A stretch of DNA of 64,000 bases from positions 4,464,001 to 4,528,000 of the forward strand of contig NZ_CP098806.1 of the NCBI RefSeq assembly GCF_023822005.2, read 5' to 3'. This DNA is from Dyadobacter fanqingshengii. GTDB lineage: Bacteria; Bacteroidota; Bacteroidia; Cytophagales; Spirosomataceae. Made by a program: the position numbers and the translations under genes. Below are positions 50,955 through 59,142 of the stretch, piece after piece; the first letter of the stretch is position 1, and each line of letters starts with the position of its first letter. Below the pieces are notes generated by a model. That model was not told the DNA's origin and did no database searches. It was given only the letters and a program-made list of their open reading frames with translations.

Positions 50955-51413
50955 ATGAAAATGGATTATTTCGTTGTTACTACTGACTCAAAATTGTCCG
51001 AGAAGGATGATGAGCTGTTATCGTTAATGACAGTCGCTGAAATATCAAAATATGGATTGCTTGTTTCGACGGATATCGACAAGTTTGAAAATGATATGCT
51101 TATCTTGTTGACGACAATTTCGATTGGAAAAGTCGCTGATCCAGTTACCAAGAGGGCTGAACCAAAAAAGTTATTGGTTTTTTTATCAAAAACGGCTTTT
51201 AACCTCCAAAATGGCAAGCTTTTCAAGTCTGGAGTAACGGATGCAGCAGTTACTGCATTTGAAACGATGATTACGGTCGCTCAGGCCCATGGATATGGTG
51301 CATTCAACCAAACTATCAGACAGATGCAACTACCGTTATTGCCAATGGAAATCAGCCCAATTGACTCATATCTAGAGGGGATTACCGAGTTACTTGCTAC
51401 AATCGAAGAGTAA
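50955..51413 (+). CDS. Hypothetical 150-residue protein, tandem paralog 1
   Basis: A 152-residue protein. MLILLTTISIGKV about residue 50 and TVAQAHGYGAFNQTIRQMQLPLLP toward the end (here cut to the key blocks AQAHGYG and LPLLP) recur in the next two genes. All are helical and of similar length. No enzymatic motif or membrane helix is seen. The gene follows the second glycosylase by 21 nt and could be part of its transcript. Confidence 0.5.
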   Translation: MKMDYFVVTTDSKLSEKDDELLSLMTVAEISKYGLLVSTDIDKFENDMLILLTTISIGKVADPVTKRAEPKKLLVFLSKTAFNLQNGKLFKSGVTDAAVTAFETMITVAQAHGYGAFNQTIRQMQLPLLPMEISPIDSYLEGITELLATIEE

Positions 51414-51518
51414 TCGGTAGCTCAAATGGAAACAATCCTAAAATGAATCTTGCTATTGGCAAGCTACAAGGTTTCCATCAGTTGAACTCAATAACAAATA
51501 CTTACATAAATACTTGAA

Positions 51519-51971
51519 ATGAGTTTTGTAATTCTCTCTGCTTCGTGCAGCCGCTATGACGTAGATCAATCCCTCGTTAAAGGGATTATCATGGGCGGAC
51601 TTGGTAAACCTGCTCTATCCATAGCGTCTGAATATCTCTCATACCATGACAAGATTTTATCAATTGTTACAGAAATTACCTTTGGTGGGATTACAGCGAA
51701 CGCTTTTCATGAAGCAGTTCACACTAGTTATTACTCAACATTCGAAATAGAAAACGAATTTCTTTTTGCAGACGAAAATTACGAGGCGGCAGTCGCCATG
51801 TTAATGAAGTGCCACGAACTTGCCCAGGCGCATGCTTATTCCATATACTTATTGCAGTGTGAAGAACATTCAGTACCTCAGACCGGAATGGATAAAACGC
51901 CTCAATTAAAATTCAATTATAAGGCAGGGAGCTTCCTAGACGAAATAAAGTTAACTGATACCGAAAAGTAA
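51519..51971 (+). CDS. Hypothetical 150-residue protein, tandem paralog 2
   Basis: A 150-residue protein sharing with its neighbours a hydrophobic core helix (HDKILSIVTEITFGGI), the spacing to CHELAQAHAYSIYLLQCEEH, and the length. It is slightly Cys-rich compared with the other two. The gap to the next gene is 2 nt, indicating co-translation. The function is unknown. Confidence 0.5.
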   Translation: MSFVILSASCSRYDVDQSLVKGIIMGGLGKPALSIASEYLSYHDKILSIVTEITFGGITANAFHEAVHTSYYSTFEIENEFLFADENYEAAVAMLMKCHELAQAHAYSIYLLQCEEHSVPQTGMDKTPQLKFNYKAGSFLDEIKLTDTEK

Positions 51972-51973
51972 TT

Positions 51974-52429
51974 ATGGCATTTCATATTCATGGCGTGGCT
52001 TCTGGCCAGATGGAATTCAATGATCAGAGACTAGGGCTTTATACACTAGGCGAGCTGGGAACTGAAGATGGATTAAAGGTTGAAACCATTCTACTAGATT
52101 ATAAGCACGGGATTTTACGTATAATGACTAAGCTAATGGTCTTCTTAGAACATAATGAAGAAATAAATTGGCTAGCAAAATGCACCTACATTTCAATTTT
52201 CGAGATGGATGAGCCGGAGATATTCAAAAGAGGGGCATCCAAGAAGGCCATTGGGACGTTGAAAGAATGTTGTGATCTCAATCAAGCCCATGCATATGGC
52301 CAATTTTACCATATGTTAGAAAAGAATGATTTACCACTAATTCCCTCCCGATTACAACCAATAGAAGGTTTCCAATCTGCGTTTCAGGACTTCCTTGCAA
52401 AACATAATGATCTAAAAAAGAGGAAGTGA
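51974..52429 (+). CDS. Hypothetical 150-residue protein, tandem paralog 3
   Basis: A 151-residue protein with the common blocks YKHGILRIMTKLMVFLEH and DLNQAHAYGQFYHM followed by LPLIPSRLQPIEGF, aligning with LPLLPMEISPIDSY in paralog 1. Three such genes in a row with diverged sequences suggest an old tandem expansion. No family is recognised. Confidence 0.5.
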   Translation: MAFHIHGVASGQMEFNDQRLGLYTLGELGTEDGLKVETILLDYKHGILRIMTKLMVFLEHNEEINWLAKCTYISIFEMDEPEIFKRGASKKAIGTLKECCDLNQAHAYGQFYHMLEKNDLPLIPSRLQPIEGFQSAFQDFLAKHNDLKKRK

Positions 52430-52597
52430 ACAATAGCTATTTTACTGTCAAGGTCATTTTAAGGGTCAAAAAATAGAGTTGCTTCCAAAATCCCCTATAT
52501 TTAGCACGCTGTACAAGTAATTTTAACATTCTGTACAACTCATTTGCGATAGGCTAGCTTGTTGGCGGCACTATGTTTTCACGAACACCTTCTCGGC

Positions 52598-53179
52598 ATG
52601 ACTGATGTTTCTACTTTGATAGTTGCAATACCAATTCCACCCAAGGTTCGAGAAGAATTGATAAGGCACCCGACCGTTTTGCGGTATCATGATCCATTGG
52701 CAATCGCAGAGAAACTCCGAATCGCGATTGGTAGAATTTCGGTTCACGAAACGATTGATGTCATCATCGCGAAAATCACCGACGCTCATCTGCCGTTTTT
52801 TAAATCTACAATTGGTGGCGAAATTATTGGTTATATAGAAGGAGTAAAGGAACCCACGGTGCTTTTGAGTGCTCAGAATTCGATAGATCGTTATATGCGT
52901 AAAACAATATTAGAGGAAGGGCTTGGGATTGTCCCATTTCCAGCCTTAACTTTATCACTTTTGGGCGAGCTGCATTCAGAGGGGGTAAGTTTTCGAAGTC
53001 GAAATGATCATACAGTAAGCATACCTTTTCTGGTAGAAGAGTTAGAATTGATATTGACAAACCCTCAGACCGGACAAATTCAATCAATTCACAATATCGC
53101 ATTGGAAGATAATTTGCCGCTGTTTCGTGAGAGCCTTTGGCCTTCAGTGATTTCTGTTAGAAATCGCAGGCTACGATAA
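52598..53179 (+). CDS. LigT-like (2H phosphoesterase-fold) protein with degenerate motifs
   Basis: About 193 residues from the ATG at 52598. The opening TLIVAIPIPPKVREELIRHP resembles the start of LigT/2'-5' RNA ligase-like proteins. Two later segments, KLRIAIGRISVHETIDVI and VPFPALTLSLLGELH, sit where the two catalytic HxT/S motifs should be, but neither has the His. So the fold may be kept without phosphodiesterase activity. The match is by eye. It ends one base before a convergent gene. Confidence 0.45.
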   Translation: MTDVSTLIVAIPIPPKVREELIRHPTVLRYHDPLAIAEKLRIAIGRISVHETIDVIIAKITDAHLPFFKSTIGGEIIGYIEGVKEPTVLLSAQNSIDRYMRKTILEEGLGIVPFPALTLSLLGELHSEGVSFRSRNDHTVSIPFLVEELELILTNPQTGQIQSIHNIALEDNLPLFRESLWPSVISVRNRRLR

Positions 53180-53569
53180 TTACTCTTCGGCTTCCTCTTT
53201 CCCTTTTTCCAAAATTTCAAATTCAGCGCCTGGATAAAAAAATTGGTCACCATCAATTGATGAAATAGCAGTCACCTTCCCGTTGGCAAAAATTGCCTTG
53301 ATTACCAAACCCTCCATTTCTTTGGTACTCTTAACGCCCAGGACTTGGAAGCACCGCATCACAAAATGCCCGAAAAAGTCAGATCCATCATTTGGCATTG
53401 AAAAAAACACGGACGGACCACCGAAAACGTGATAATGCTCGCCAATCTTGACCTCTATCGAAGCAGACAAAGCGCGGCCCGAGGGAAACAAAGAGGAATT
53501 AAGGTCTCCAATACCATGTATTTCAAAATCTACTATTTCCGCGGCGATGGCAACTTGTGGGTCTGGCAT
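53180..53569 (-). CDS. Hypothetical protein, paralog of 48893-49240
   Basis: About 129 residues from the ATG at 53569. EIVDFEIHGIG, ALSASIEVKIGEHYHVFGG, SMPNDGSDFFGHFVMRCFQV and QFFYPGAEFEI match the other copy in order. The C-terminus is acidic (LEKGKEEAEE). The two copies flank the glycosylase/150-residue/LigT-like block and both lie on the opposite strand to it. The function is unknown. Confidence 0.55.
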   Translation of the reverse strand: MPDPQVAIAAEIVDFEIHGIGDLNSSLFPSGRALSASIEVKIGEHYHVFGGPSVFFSMPNDGSDFFGHFVMRCFQVLGVKSTKEMEGLVIKAIFANGKVTAISSIDGDQFFYPGAEFEILEKGKEEAEE

Positions 53570-53665
53570 GTTGAAAATATTACGATGTAAAACCTTTCGT
53601 ATAAAAGAATCTTGCCGGACCGATCTATACAAAACAACCACCAACTGTTTAAAATCTACATTTAG

Positions 53666-55207
53666 CTAGTCACCAAATATTTCTGCATATTTCAATTCTA
53701 TCGTTTGTACTTCTTCTTTCGTCAACTTGCCTAGATCCGTTTTATTTGCATGCCCCCCAAGCTTGCCTTGACCTTGGTCCAACAACCTTATCAACGTACC
53801 AACCAACTGGTCCGGCATTTCAAAATAGTCATCCAGGAATTGCTTCATACGATCGTATTTATCAAGATAGTCTACCTCTTTTGGGAATTTCACATTTAAG
53901 GTTTCATCTACGCAGCCGTACAAAAATTCTGCATAAGATGTAGCGTCGAAATATCGGTAAAGGTCGATCGTCTCACTATCGATGTTAAAGTGATGGTTTG
54001 AGGTTGGCTTCCAGTCAATTATTGAAATCCGCGGGTAGGAAAAATGTTGAAGAATTTCTTGGTATTCAAGCGCTTTATCTAGTATCGTTGCAGAAATAGG
54101 GAATGTTATGCCCTTGGGAACAAAACCTTTACGAGATAACAAATTATGAAGTAAGTACCGGTGTATCCTACCATTTCCATCGCTGAATGGATGAATAAAC
54201 ACGAAACCAAAGGAGACGATTGCAGTTGCTAAAACAGCGTCGAAAGCCTCGTCCCCTTCAAGTCGTCGCGCAGTTTCTATAAGCCCATTCATCAATAGAT
54301 CAATATCTTGGGCTTTGGCAGGTAAATGCGTAAGTAACAATGTCCCATGTCGTATATCCTGTTCGCCAACAAAACCTTCCTTCTCTCTAAACCCTAGTTT
54401 AATAAATCTTGGATTTTCAATTAACTTTTCTTGCAGCCTTAAAAGCTCCTGGTTTGAAATTGAAAATTCACCCGAATGTCTTAATACCCGCGCCCAACGA
54501 TCCGCACGTGTACTTTGTTCTACGCCCTTTTCAATATCATAGGATGCTTTAGCTTCTTGAAAGGGCAGCAATGTTGCTAATCGTGCCTTTACAGTCGGAT
54601 TTGTTTTCGAAACTATGCCTTTGGCCATTTTCGAAAGATCTAAGCCAATAAAGCGCGTTAGTAACGTTGTCCTCCGTAACATGGGACAGAAGTCCCTTAC
54701 ACCGGGTAGGTTATTCCGAATTCTATGCCGCTTCGAATTTTCAGCATTGCTCGTTGGAAATTGCAAAGTATCATCGACCAGATCAACATAATTACTAATG
54801 GTGAGATCAGGAATTTCAAGCTTGTGATCCATCAGCCATTCGTATAGAAACCATATTTTCCTACTATACTGCCCATTAGGTTCCTTTAACACTTCACGAG
54901 TGATATCTGCTGCTGGTACAGTTTGAAAAAGAGCCTTTAGGACACCCAGCTCAATCCCCTCGTATTTCATGGCAAATGTTAAATGCCCCAATAATGTATC
55001 TGGTGGTGTGTGCCTCGTAGTTAATACCCGCCAATGTTTTGTTTCATATCTCACATGCTTCAAGCTAATGATAGCCAGAACCTCAGGAATAGGTACTTTA
55101 AGGTTGTATCCGCTTATGATCGCCGCATATCCAGCGAGATACCCAGGCTCCGGCGTAGCCATTTCTTGAAAATTTACCGTTAATCGGGTTAACCCTTGAC
55201 TTTTCAT
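53666..55207 (-). CDS. Fic domain protein (putative AMPylase)
   Basis: A 513-residue Fic protein. The active-site loop HPFSDGNGRIHR (residues 339-350) is a perfect HPFx(D/E)GNGRxxR motif with the catalytic His, so AMP transfer to a protein hydroxyl is expected. An inhibitory-helix-like ASYDIEKG (about 221-228) has the Glu but Lys in place of the following Gly/Asn. The long N-terminal domain (1-200) is helical and a C-terminal winged-helix-like end follows. No antitoxin gene is adjacent. Such Fic proteins can modify topoisomerases, or act in regulation or defence. Confidence 0.85.
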   Translation of the reverse strand: MKSQGLTRLTVNFQEMATPEPGYLAGYAAIISGYNLKVPIPEVLAIISLKHVRYETKHWRVLTTRHTPPDTLLGHLTFAMKYEGIELGVLKALFQTVPAADITREVLKEPNGQYSRKIWFLYEWLMDHKLEIPDLTISNYVDLVDDTLQFPTSNAENSKRHRIRNNLPGVRDFCPMLRRTTLLTRFIGLDLSKMAKGIVSKTNPTVKARLATLLPFQEAKASYDIEKGVEQSTRADRWARVLRHSGEFSISNQELLRLQEKLIENPRFIKLGFREKEGFVGEQDIRHGTLLLTHLPAKAQDIDLLMNGLIETARRLEGDEAFDAVLATAIVSFGFVFIHPFSDGNGRIHRYLLHNLLSRKGFVPKGITFPISATILDKALEYQEILQHFSYPRISIIDWKPTSNHHFNIDSETIDLYRYFDATSYAEFLYGCVDETLNVKFPKEVDYLDKYDRMKQFLDDYFEMPDQLVGTLIRLLDQGQGKLGGHANKTDLGKLTKEEVQTIELKYAEIFGD

Positions 55208-55408
55208 TAGATAGCGTAGACGATTTTCACAAAAAGATTAAATTCCATGAATACTTATTACAAATACTCCAAAAGTACGAATATTACCTAGATATAAGAC
55301 ATGCACATTCTATGCAAACGAATACCTGCAAATAACTCAATCCTACCGCTTATTCATTTCTTCGTGATTCAACGTGCCCTGCATGCTATAATGCCTTAAA
55401 AAAAGGAT

Positions 55409-55672
55409 ATGATACTTGAAGGATACCATTTTACAAGAGAAATTGAGAGGTTTAACACTGACTCTTATATTGCGCACCTTGGATGGGTCGCAACTAACAT
55501 CACCACCTTCAAAATCTATTCAAAATTCGACTCCCCGTACTTTTACCTGCATGATGAAGTACAGGACAGGCTATTTGAATTTTTAGCAGGCGACCCTAAA
55601 AATTTGAAGTCCAAAGAAGAATATGACGAAGTAATTGCAGCTTTTTTGGTATACCAAAATGGCCTATCGTAA
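55409..55672 (+). CDS. Hypothetical small protein
   Basis: An 87-residue acidic, aromatic-rich protein (ILEGYHFTREIERFNTDSYI, later FDSPYFYLHDEVQDRLFEFL). It has the look of a small immunity or antitoxin protein but no family is recognised. The 200 nt upstream, shared with the divergent Fic gene, hold no clear signal. Confidence 0.4.
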   Translation: MILEGYHFTREIERFNTDSYIAHLGWVATNITTFKIYSKFDSPYFYLHDEVQDRLFEFLAGDPKNLKSKEEYDEVIAAFLVYQNGLS

Positions 55673-55738
55673 AGCTTTATAACCATAAAAGCGACAGAAG
55701 TATTCCTGACTAGCCGCAAAATAAGTTTAATTGCGTTG

Positions 55739-56155
55739 ATGCCTAAAAAACGCGAAATTTCTTATATGGATTTGCGATATCAAACCTATCATTTCAAAAA
55801 AATGGCACTTGTTATAAAGAATGACCAGCTAGGTCAACTTGATAAACAGATTGTTAATGCGAAAATTGAAGAGATATTCCTTGAATATGTCGCAGACATT
55901 CGAGAACACGATATTGTGCTTAGCGATCAAATCTTCAATATGGACAAGAAAAAAAGGTTTAGCATATTTCGTAGTATTTACGACTTAACGACCGATATAT
56001 ATTATCAAAAGGCACTATTAGCCATTATCGTGAGCTCAGGTCTTAATATTTTTGAACAACGAGAATTTAGGTACATATTAGGTCATCAATTTTTAAGTGG
56101 CGATTCAAAAGCTCGCCATATTGTTATATCAAGTTTGTTTTCTCAAAAAGGATAG
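55739..56155 (+). CDS. Hypothetical protein, first gene of a four-gene operon
   Basis: A 138-residue protein rich in helix: ISYMDLRYQTYHFKKMALVI, then QKALLAIIVSSGLNIFEQRE. It ends 4 nt before the next gene. The operon continues with a Gly/Ala-rich membrane-active-looking protein, an acidic protein and a GNAT enzyme. The role is unknown; chaperone or adaptor for the next protein is conceivable. Confidence 0.45.
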   Translation: MPKKREISYMDLRYQTYHFKKMALVIKNDQLGQLDKQIVNAKIEEIFLEYVADIREHDIVLSDQIFNMDKKKRFSIFRSIYDLTTDIYYQKALLAIIVSSGLNIFEQREFRYILGHQFLSGDSKARHIVISSLFSQKG

Positions 56156-56159
56156 TAAT

Positions 56160-56708
56160 ATGGCTGGTTATGGTGCTCTTGCTCCTGCCCTTGCAGGTGG
56201 CCCCCCTGGTTGGGTTATTTGGGCTGTTGGCGGCACCGCGCTAACCATTGGAGCCATTTGGGCAGGGACTGAGTTGCTAGAAAATGAAAGGGAAGTGACG
56301 ATTTCAAGAGCCGAGCCACGAGTAATTCCCAAAGCACGGCAGTGCGCTAAGGGATCGTCGACACAAGACTGCCCAAATAACAAACGATATGGGGCAAGAG
56401 TCCATGCGCAAGGTGTTGATTGTGGGGGAGAATCAGGAAGCACAATCGGTGCTCCAGGTATATCACGTTATGTTTTTCCAGTCACAGTGTTAGAGGGTAT
56501 CACTTTGTCTGATGTGACCTGGGCAATGCTAACAAAAAGCCAAAAGTCAATTAGAGAAATAGCAAAAGCCAAGGCAGATGCATACATTATTACGGGACCC
56601 GCCAGCGGTGGCCGATTAGGAAAAAAAACTTTCCCAGCTGATGACAGGTCTGGTGGAAAACGGTATGACGTTGATACTTTTGGGGACGGACCATCATTCA
56701 TATCATAG
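56160..56708 (+). CDS. Possible small polymorphic-toxin-like protein
   Basis: 182 residues. The first 45 residues form a Gly/Ala/Pro-rich hydrophobic segment (GYGALAPALAGGPPGWVIWA) as seen at the head of secreted or contact-dependent toxins. The middle has a few Cys (RQCAKGSSTQDCPNNKRYGA) and the C-terminal ~90 residues end GGKRYDVDTFGDGPSFIS with no nuclease motif I know. A start at ATG 56160 fits the 4-nt gap to the preceding gene. The toxin idea rests on architecture and neighbours only. Confidence 0.4.
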   Translation: MAGYGALAPALAGGPPGWVIWAVGGTALTIGAIWAGTELLENEREVTISRAEPRVIPKARQCAKGSSTQDCPNNKRYGARVHAQGVDCGGESGSTIGAPGISRYVFPVTVLEGITLSDVTWAMLTKSQKSIREIAKAKADAYIITGPASGGRLGKKTFPADDRSGGKRYDVDTFGDGPSFIS

Positions 56709-56714
56709 CAAAAG

Positions 56715-57212
56715 ATGTCAGACTACACATTGGCGCAGATAAAAGCTCATCCCAATTTTCCATTCAGTGATTTTGAAGACGATGATAGATCATTTTTAAT
56801 GCTTGAGCTTTACTGGGCTCAGTTATTCTATGAGGCTATTAAAGAAAACCGTCAGGACTGGGCTTGCTTGACAAAAGCCGAAATGGATGGCAACCCTATT
56901 TTTACGGCCACTTCACTACTACTAAAACGCCAATTGACAATAATCCAAAAAGTAAACAGGTCGCAAAAACCCGTTTACCCAGGTACGCGTGGAGAGGGCG
57001 CTTTCTATGGTCTTCAGGTATGGAGGAACAATGGTAGCACCATCGATGGTACTACCTCGTTAAACGAATTGGTTTTGTATGCGGATGTAAGTTCGGAAAC
57101 TGAGCAGGAAGCTCTTCGATTTATAAAATTGCATTGCATTGACCTAGAAGATGAGCAAGTCCTTGAAAGAGCTATTATTGCTTATGAAAAGCGTGTAAAT
57201 ATGCCAGAATGA
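56715..57212 (+). CDS. Hypothetical acidic protein, possible immunity partner
   Basis: A 165-residue, net acidic, helical protein (FSDFEDDDRSFLMLELYWAQ; later EDEQVLERAIIAYEKR). It starts 6 nt after the putative toxin gene and its stop overlaps the GNAT start (ATGA). Acidic helical proteins immediately downstream of toxins are typical immunity proteins; this is inference. Confidence 0.4.
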   Translation: MSDYTLAQIKAHPNFPFSDFEDDDRSFLMLELYWAQLFYEAIKENRQDWACLTKAEMDGNPIFTATSLLLKRQLTIIQKVNRSQKPVYPGTRGEGAFYGLQVWRNNGSTIDGTTSLNELVLYADVSSETEQEALRFIKLHCIDLEDEQVLERAIIAYEKRVNMPE

Positions 57213-57622
57213 AGACCTATGTTTTTAGATCAACGGATGAGGCGAAAAATTTCTGCCTAAATATTGGAATCGAACGATCCTTTATTTTTAGTCCGATGCA
57301 TCAAGAGATTAAAAGTAGTGTGGCCATTTTGTGTTTCAAAAAGTCGGGTCAAATTTGTGCAGTAATAATTGTGTATCAGGCGACAAATGAAGTAGGGTTA
57401 TGGGTTCGTCCTGAACATCGAAATAAAGGGCTTGGAAGCAGCGTATTTGCAAAGGGAATGAATCGACTAAATAAAAAACGTCGGATAAAATATGCCTACA
57501 TTGATGACCGAGACGATATAAGTGCTCGTGCAATGCGAAGAATATTATGTCAAAATGAGTTTCTTCCATTAATAGTAGGAGAAGATAATGGAACATGTCA
57601 GCTTTGGAGTCGGCTGCAATAA
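57209..57622 (+). CDS. GNAT-family N-acetyltransferase
   Basis: A 137-residue GNAT protein. The acetyl-CoA pyrophosphate loop is in LWVRPEHRNKGLGSSVF (R/Q-x-x-G-x-G), followed by the helix and YIDDRDDISARAMRRILCQN typical of motif B. It would acetylate an amine on a small molecule, tRNA or protein. Coupling to the preceding gene by a 4-base overlap suggests that it modifies or neutralises a component of the same cassette. Confidence 0.75.
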   Translation: MKTYVFRSTDEAKNFCLNIGIERSFIFSPMHQEIKSSVAILCFKKSGQICAVIIVYQATNEVGLWVRPEHRNKGLGSSVFAKGMNRLNKKRRIKYAYIDDRDDISARAMRRILCQNEFLPLIVGEDNGTCQLWSRLQ

Positions 57623-57766
57623 ATACCCTTATTAAGTAAAGCGATAGCTTTAAGGCACATGGCCTTGCTTTGGAAACTTAATGAATTTGAGAAGTCGTGA
57701 CCGGTGATTTGTTTAACCAGATTGAAGGTCGAGAATTTTTCAATTATAAGATCTGCTAGGTGAGTA

Positions 57767-58273
57767 CTACCTCTGAAACTCGAAGTGAAATGCTTCTGGG
57801 TCCTCCTCCTTTTTGCCAAGAAAACGGTGAAATTTGCCCTCAGCACAAAATTGTCTCGCGACCTTATCGAACTCATCAAGTTTACTGGATGGTACAAAAT
57901 CTTTTGCCAAAGCTGAAATATCAAAAACTAAAAAGTCCTTTTCCCGGTTGACATGCATTAGTTTTTTGTCAATTACAGCTGATGGAAGCTGTTTAACCAA
58001 TTCCTCTTTCATAAGCTGCAATGTATCTGCCTTGCTTAGCCCATCTACTTTCGCTTGGTCGTAGACCTTTAATACCGCTTCGCCTTGCTTAGCATAATTG
58101 ACGTATACACCCTTAATTTTTTTACCATACATGCCCGAAACCTGTTCGTCTGCTGTCCGGTTCGTAGAACTCACTGTAATCTTCGTTACGCCTGCCTTTT
58201 CCATTATTTCCTTTAATACGGACACCGCTGTTGGCAGGTTTAGCAGATATTCTCCCACAATTTCAGTTGCCAT
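57767..58273 (-). CDS. M15-like peptidase-fold protein
   Basis: A 168-residue protein. ITVSSTNRTADEQVSGMYG, the spaced acidic VFDISALAKDFVPSSKLDEF and the terminal EDPEAFHFEF follow the order of D,D-peptidase-like M15 proteins (S..R...EQ, then H/D pair, then H.E). The first metal-ligand His/Asp pair appears only as HVNREKDFLVFDIS, so activity is uncertain. No signal peptide is present, which for a cell-wall enzyme would imply export by lysis or a contractile system. Confidence 0.45.
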   Translation of the reverse strand: MATEIVGEYLLNLPTAVSVLKEIMEKAGVTKITVSSTNRTADEQVSGMYGKKIKGVYVNYAKQGEAVLKVYDQAKVDGLSKADTLQLMKEELVKQLPSAVIDKKLMHVNREKDFLVFDISALAKDFVPSSKLDEFDKVARQFCAEGKFHRFLGKKEEDPEAFHFEFQR

Positions 58274-58539
58274 ATTTTTGGATAATTAAAGTGCCGATCA
58301 ATAGACAACAATATACGCAGCAGTATATTACAGAAAAAAAAAATTGAGTGAGCGGTATTGCAGCACCGATAAAATCGATATCGAATTTATATTTGAACGC
58401 TTTGTTTTACGATGACCTAATTACCATTCGTAGAAACTTTCATTCGTCCGAAGGTAACACACGGATTAGCGAGACTAATAGTTACGGGATTCCGTAACCA
58501 TACTCAATGGCGAATCCGTCATAAGGTTGTATCCTTACT

Positions 58540-58983
58540 TTATGGCTGACTTCTTATGTAAGAATGTTTGTTCCAAAGTAGGCAAGAGTCATATACTAAT
58601 ACCACCGTTGTGAATAAGCCAATTACAAAAATCAATATTCTTGCTGGAATGTATTGTTCCGTATTATATGGAGCTGACATATTCCAAGATCCCACAGTCG
58701 GAAAACAGCCATTAAAAACTATCAATATCAGCAACACATAGTAAGATGCCCTGTTTATTCCGGATATTTTGAAAGCTAGGGGTATTGTGTAGCGTGAGAC
58801 AACCCTCAAAATAAAACAACTTACTGAAATGAATAGCAAAATGCTAATCCATTGCCAGACCTGGGAGAGATCCGAATACAAGTATAATGATGGCCCTATA
58901 ATCAGGACATCCAACACAAAAAGATAAGGCACTAAGACTGATACCAGCAGAAAGAGTCGGGCAACACTATGAAGGACTTGCAT
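58540..58983 (-). CDS. Four-helix membrane protein, unknown
   Basis: 147 residues, with about four membrane helices (LFLLVSVLVPYLFVLDVLII; WISILLFISVSCFILRVV; YYVLLILIVFNGCF; ILIFVIGLFTTVVLVYDSCL). No family is recognised. Its start codon abuts the first arm of a three-arm repeat. Confidence 0.5.
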   Translation of the reverse strand: MQVLHSVARLFLLVSVLVPYLFVLDVLIIGPSLYLYSDLSQVWQWISILLFISVSCFILRVVSRYTIPLAFKISGINRASYYVLLILIVFNGCFPTVGSWNMSAPYNTEQYIPARILIFVIGLFTTVVLVYDSCLLWNKHSYIRSQP

Positions 58984-58986
58984 TAC

Positions 58987-59142
58987 GTGGTAATTTGGAG
59001 TTATGTTGTGACAAAAGATAGGCGCAGCTTATCTAATGCGACTCCAGGCTTACCACGGCCCATCTAACACAAAAGACACGGCTACGCCATTTTGGCGTAT
59101 CGCATCCGACTGTGCTAGACTTAAACTGTGGTAATTTGGAGT
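58987..59142. repeat. Three-arm repeat with nested hairpin
   Basis: GTGGTAATTTGGAGT occurs twice in direct orientation (58987-59001 and 59128-59142). Between them lies the imperfect complement ACTCCAGGCTTACCAC (59041-59056), which can pair with either copy. Inside the second pairing are CTAACACA/TGTGCTAG and a perfect hairpin TACGCCA-ttt-TGGCGTA (59083-59099). No coding frame crosses it. Confidence 0.65.

Noticed and set aside
58481..58498. GTTACGG-gatt-CCGTAAC hairpin as a terminator for the 58540 gene
   Set aside because: The stem is perfect but no T-run follows on either strand, so I did not call it.
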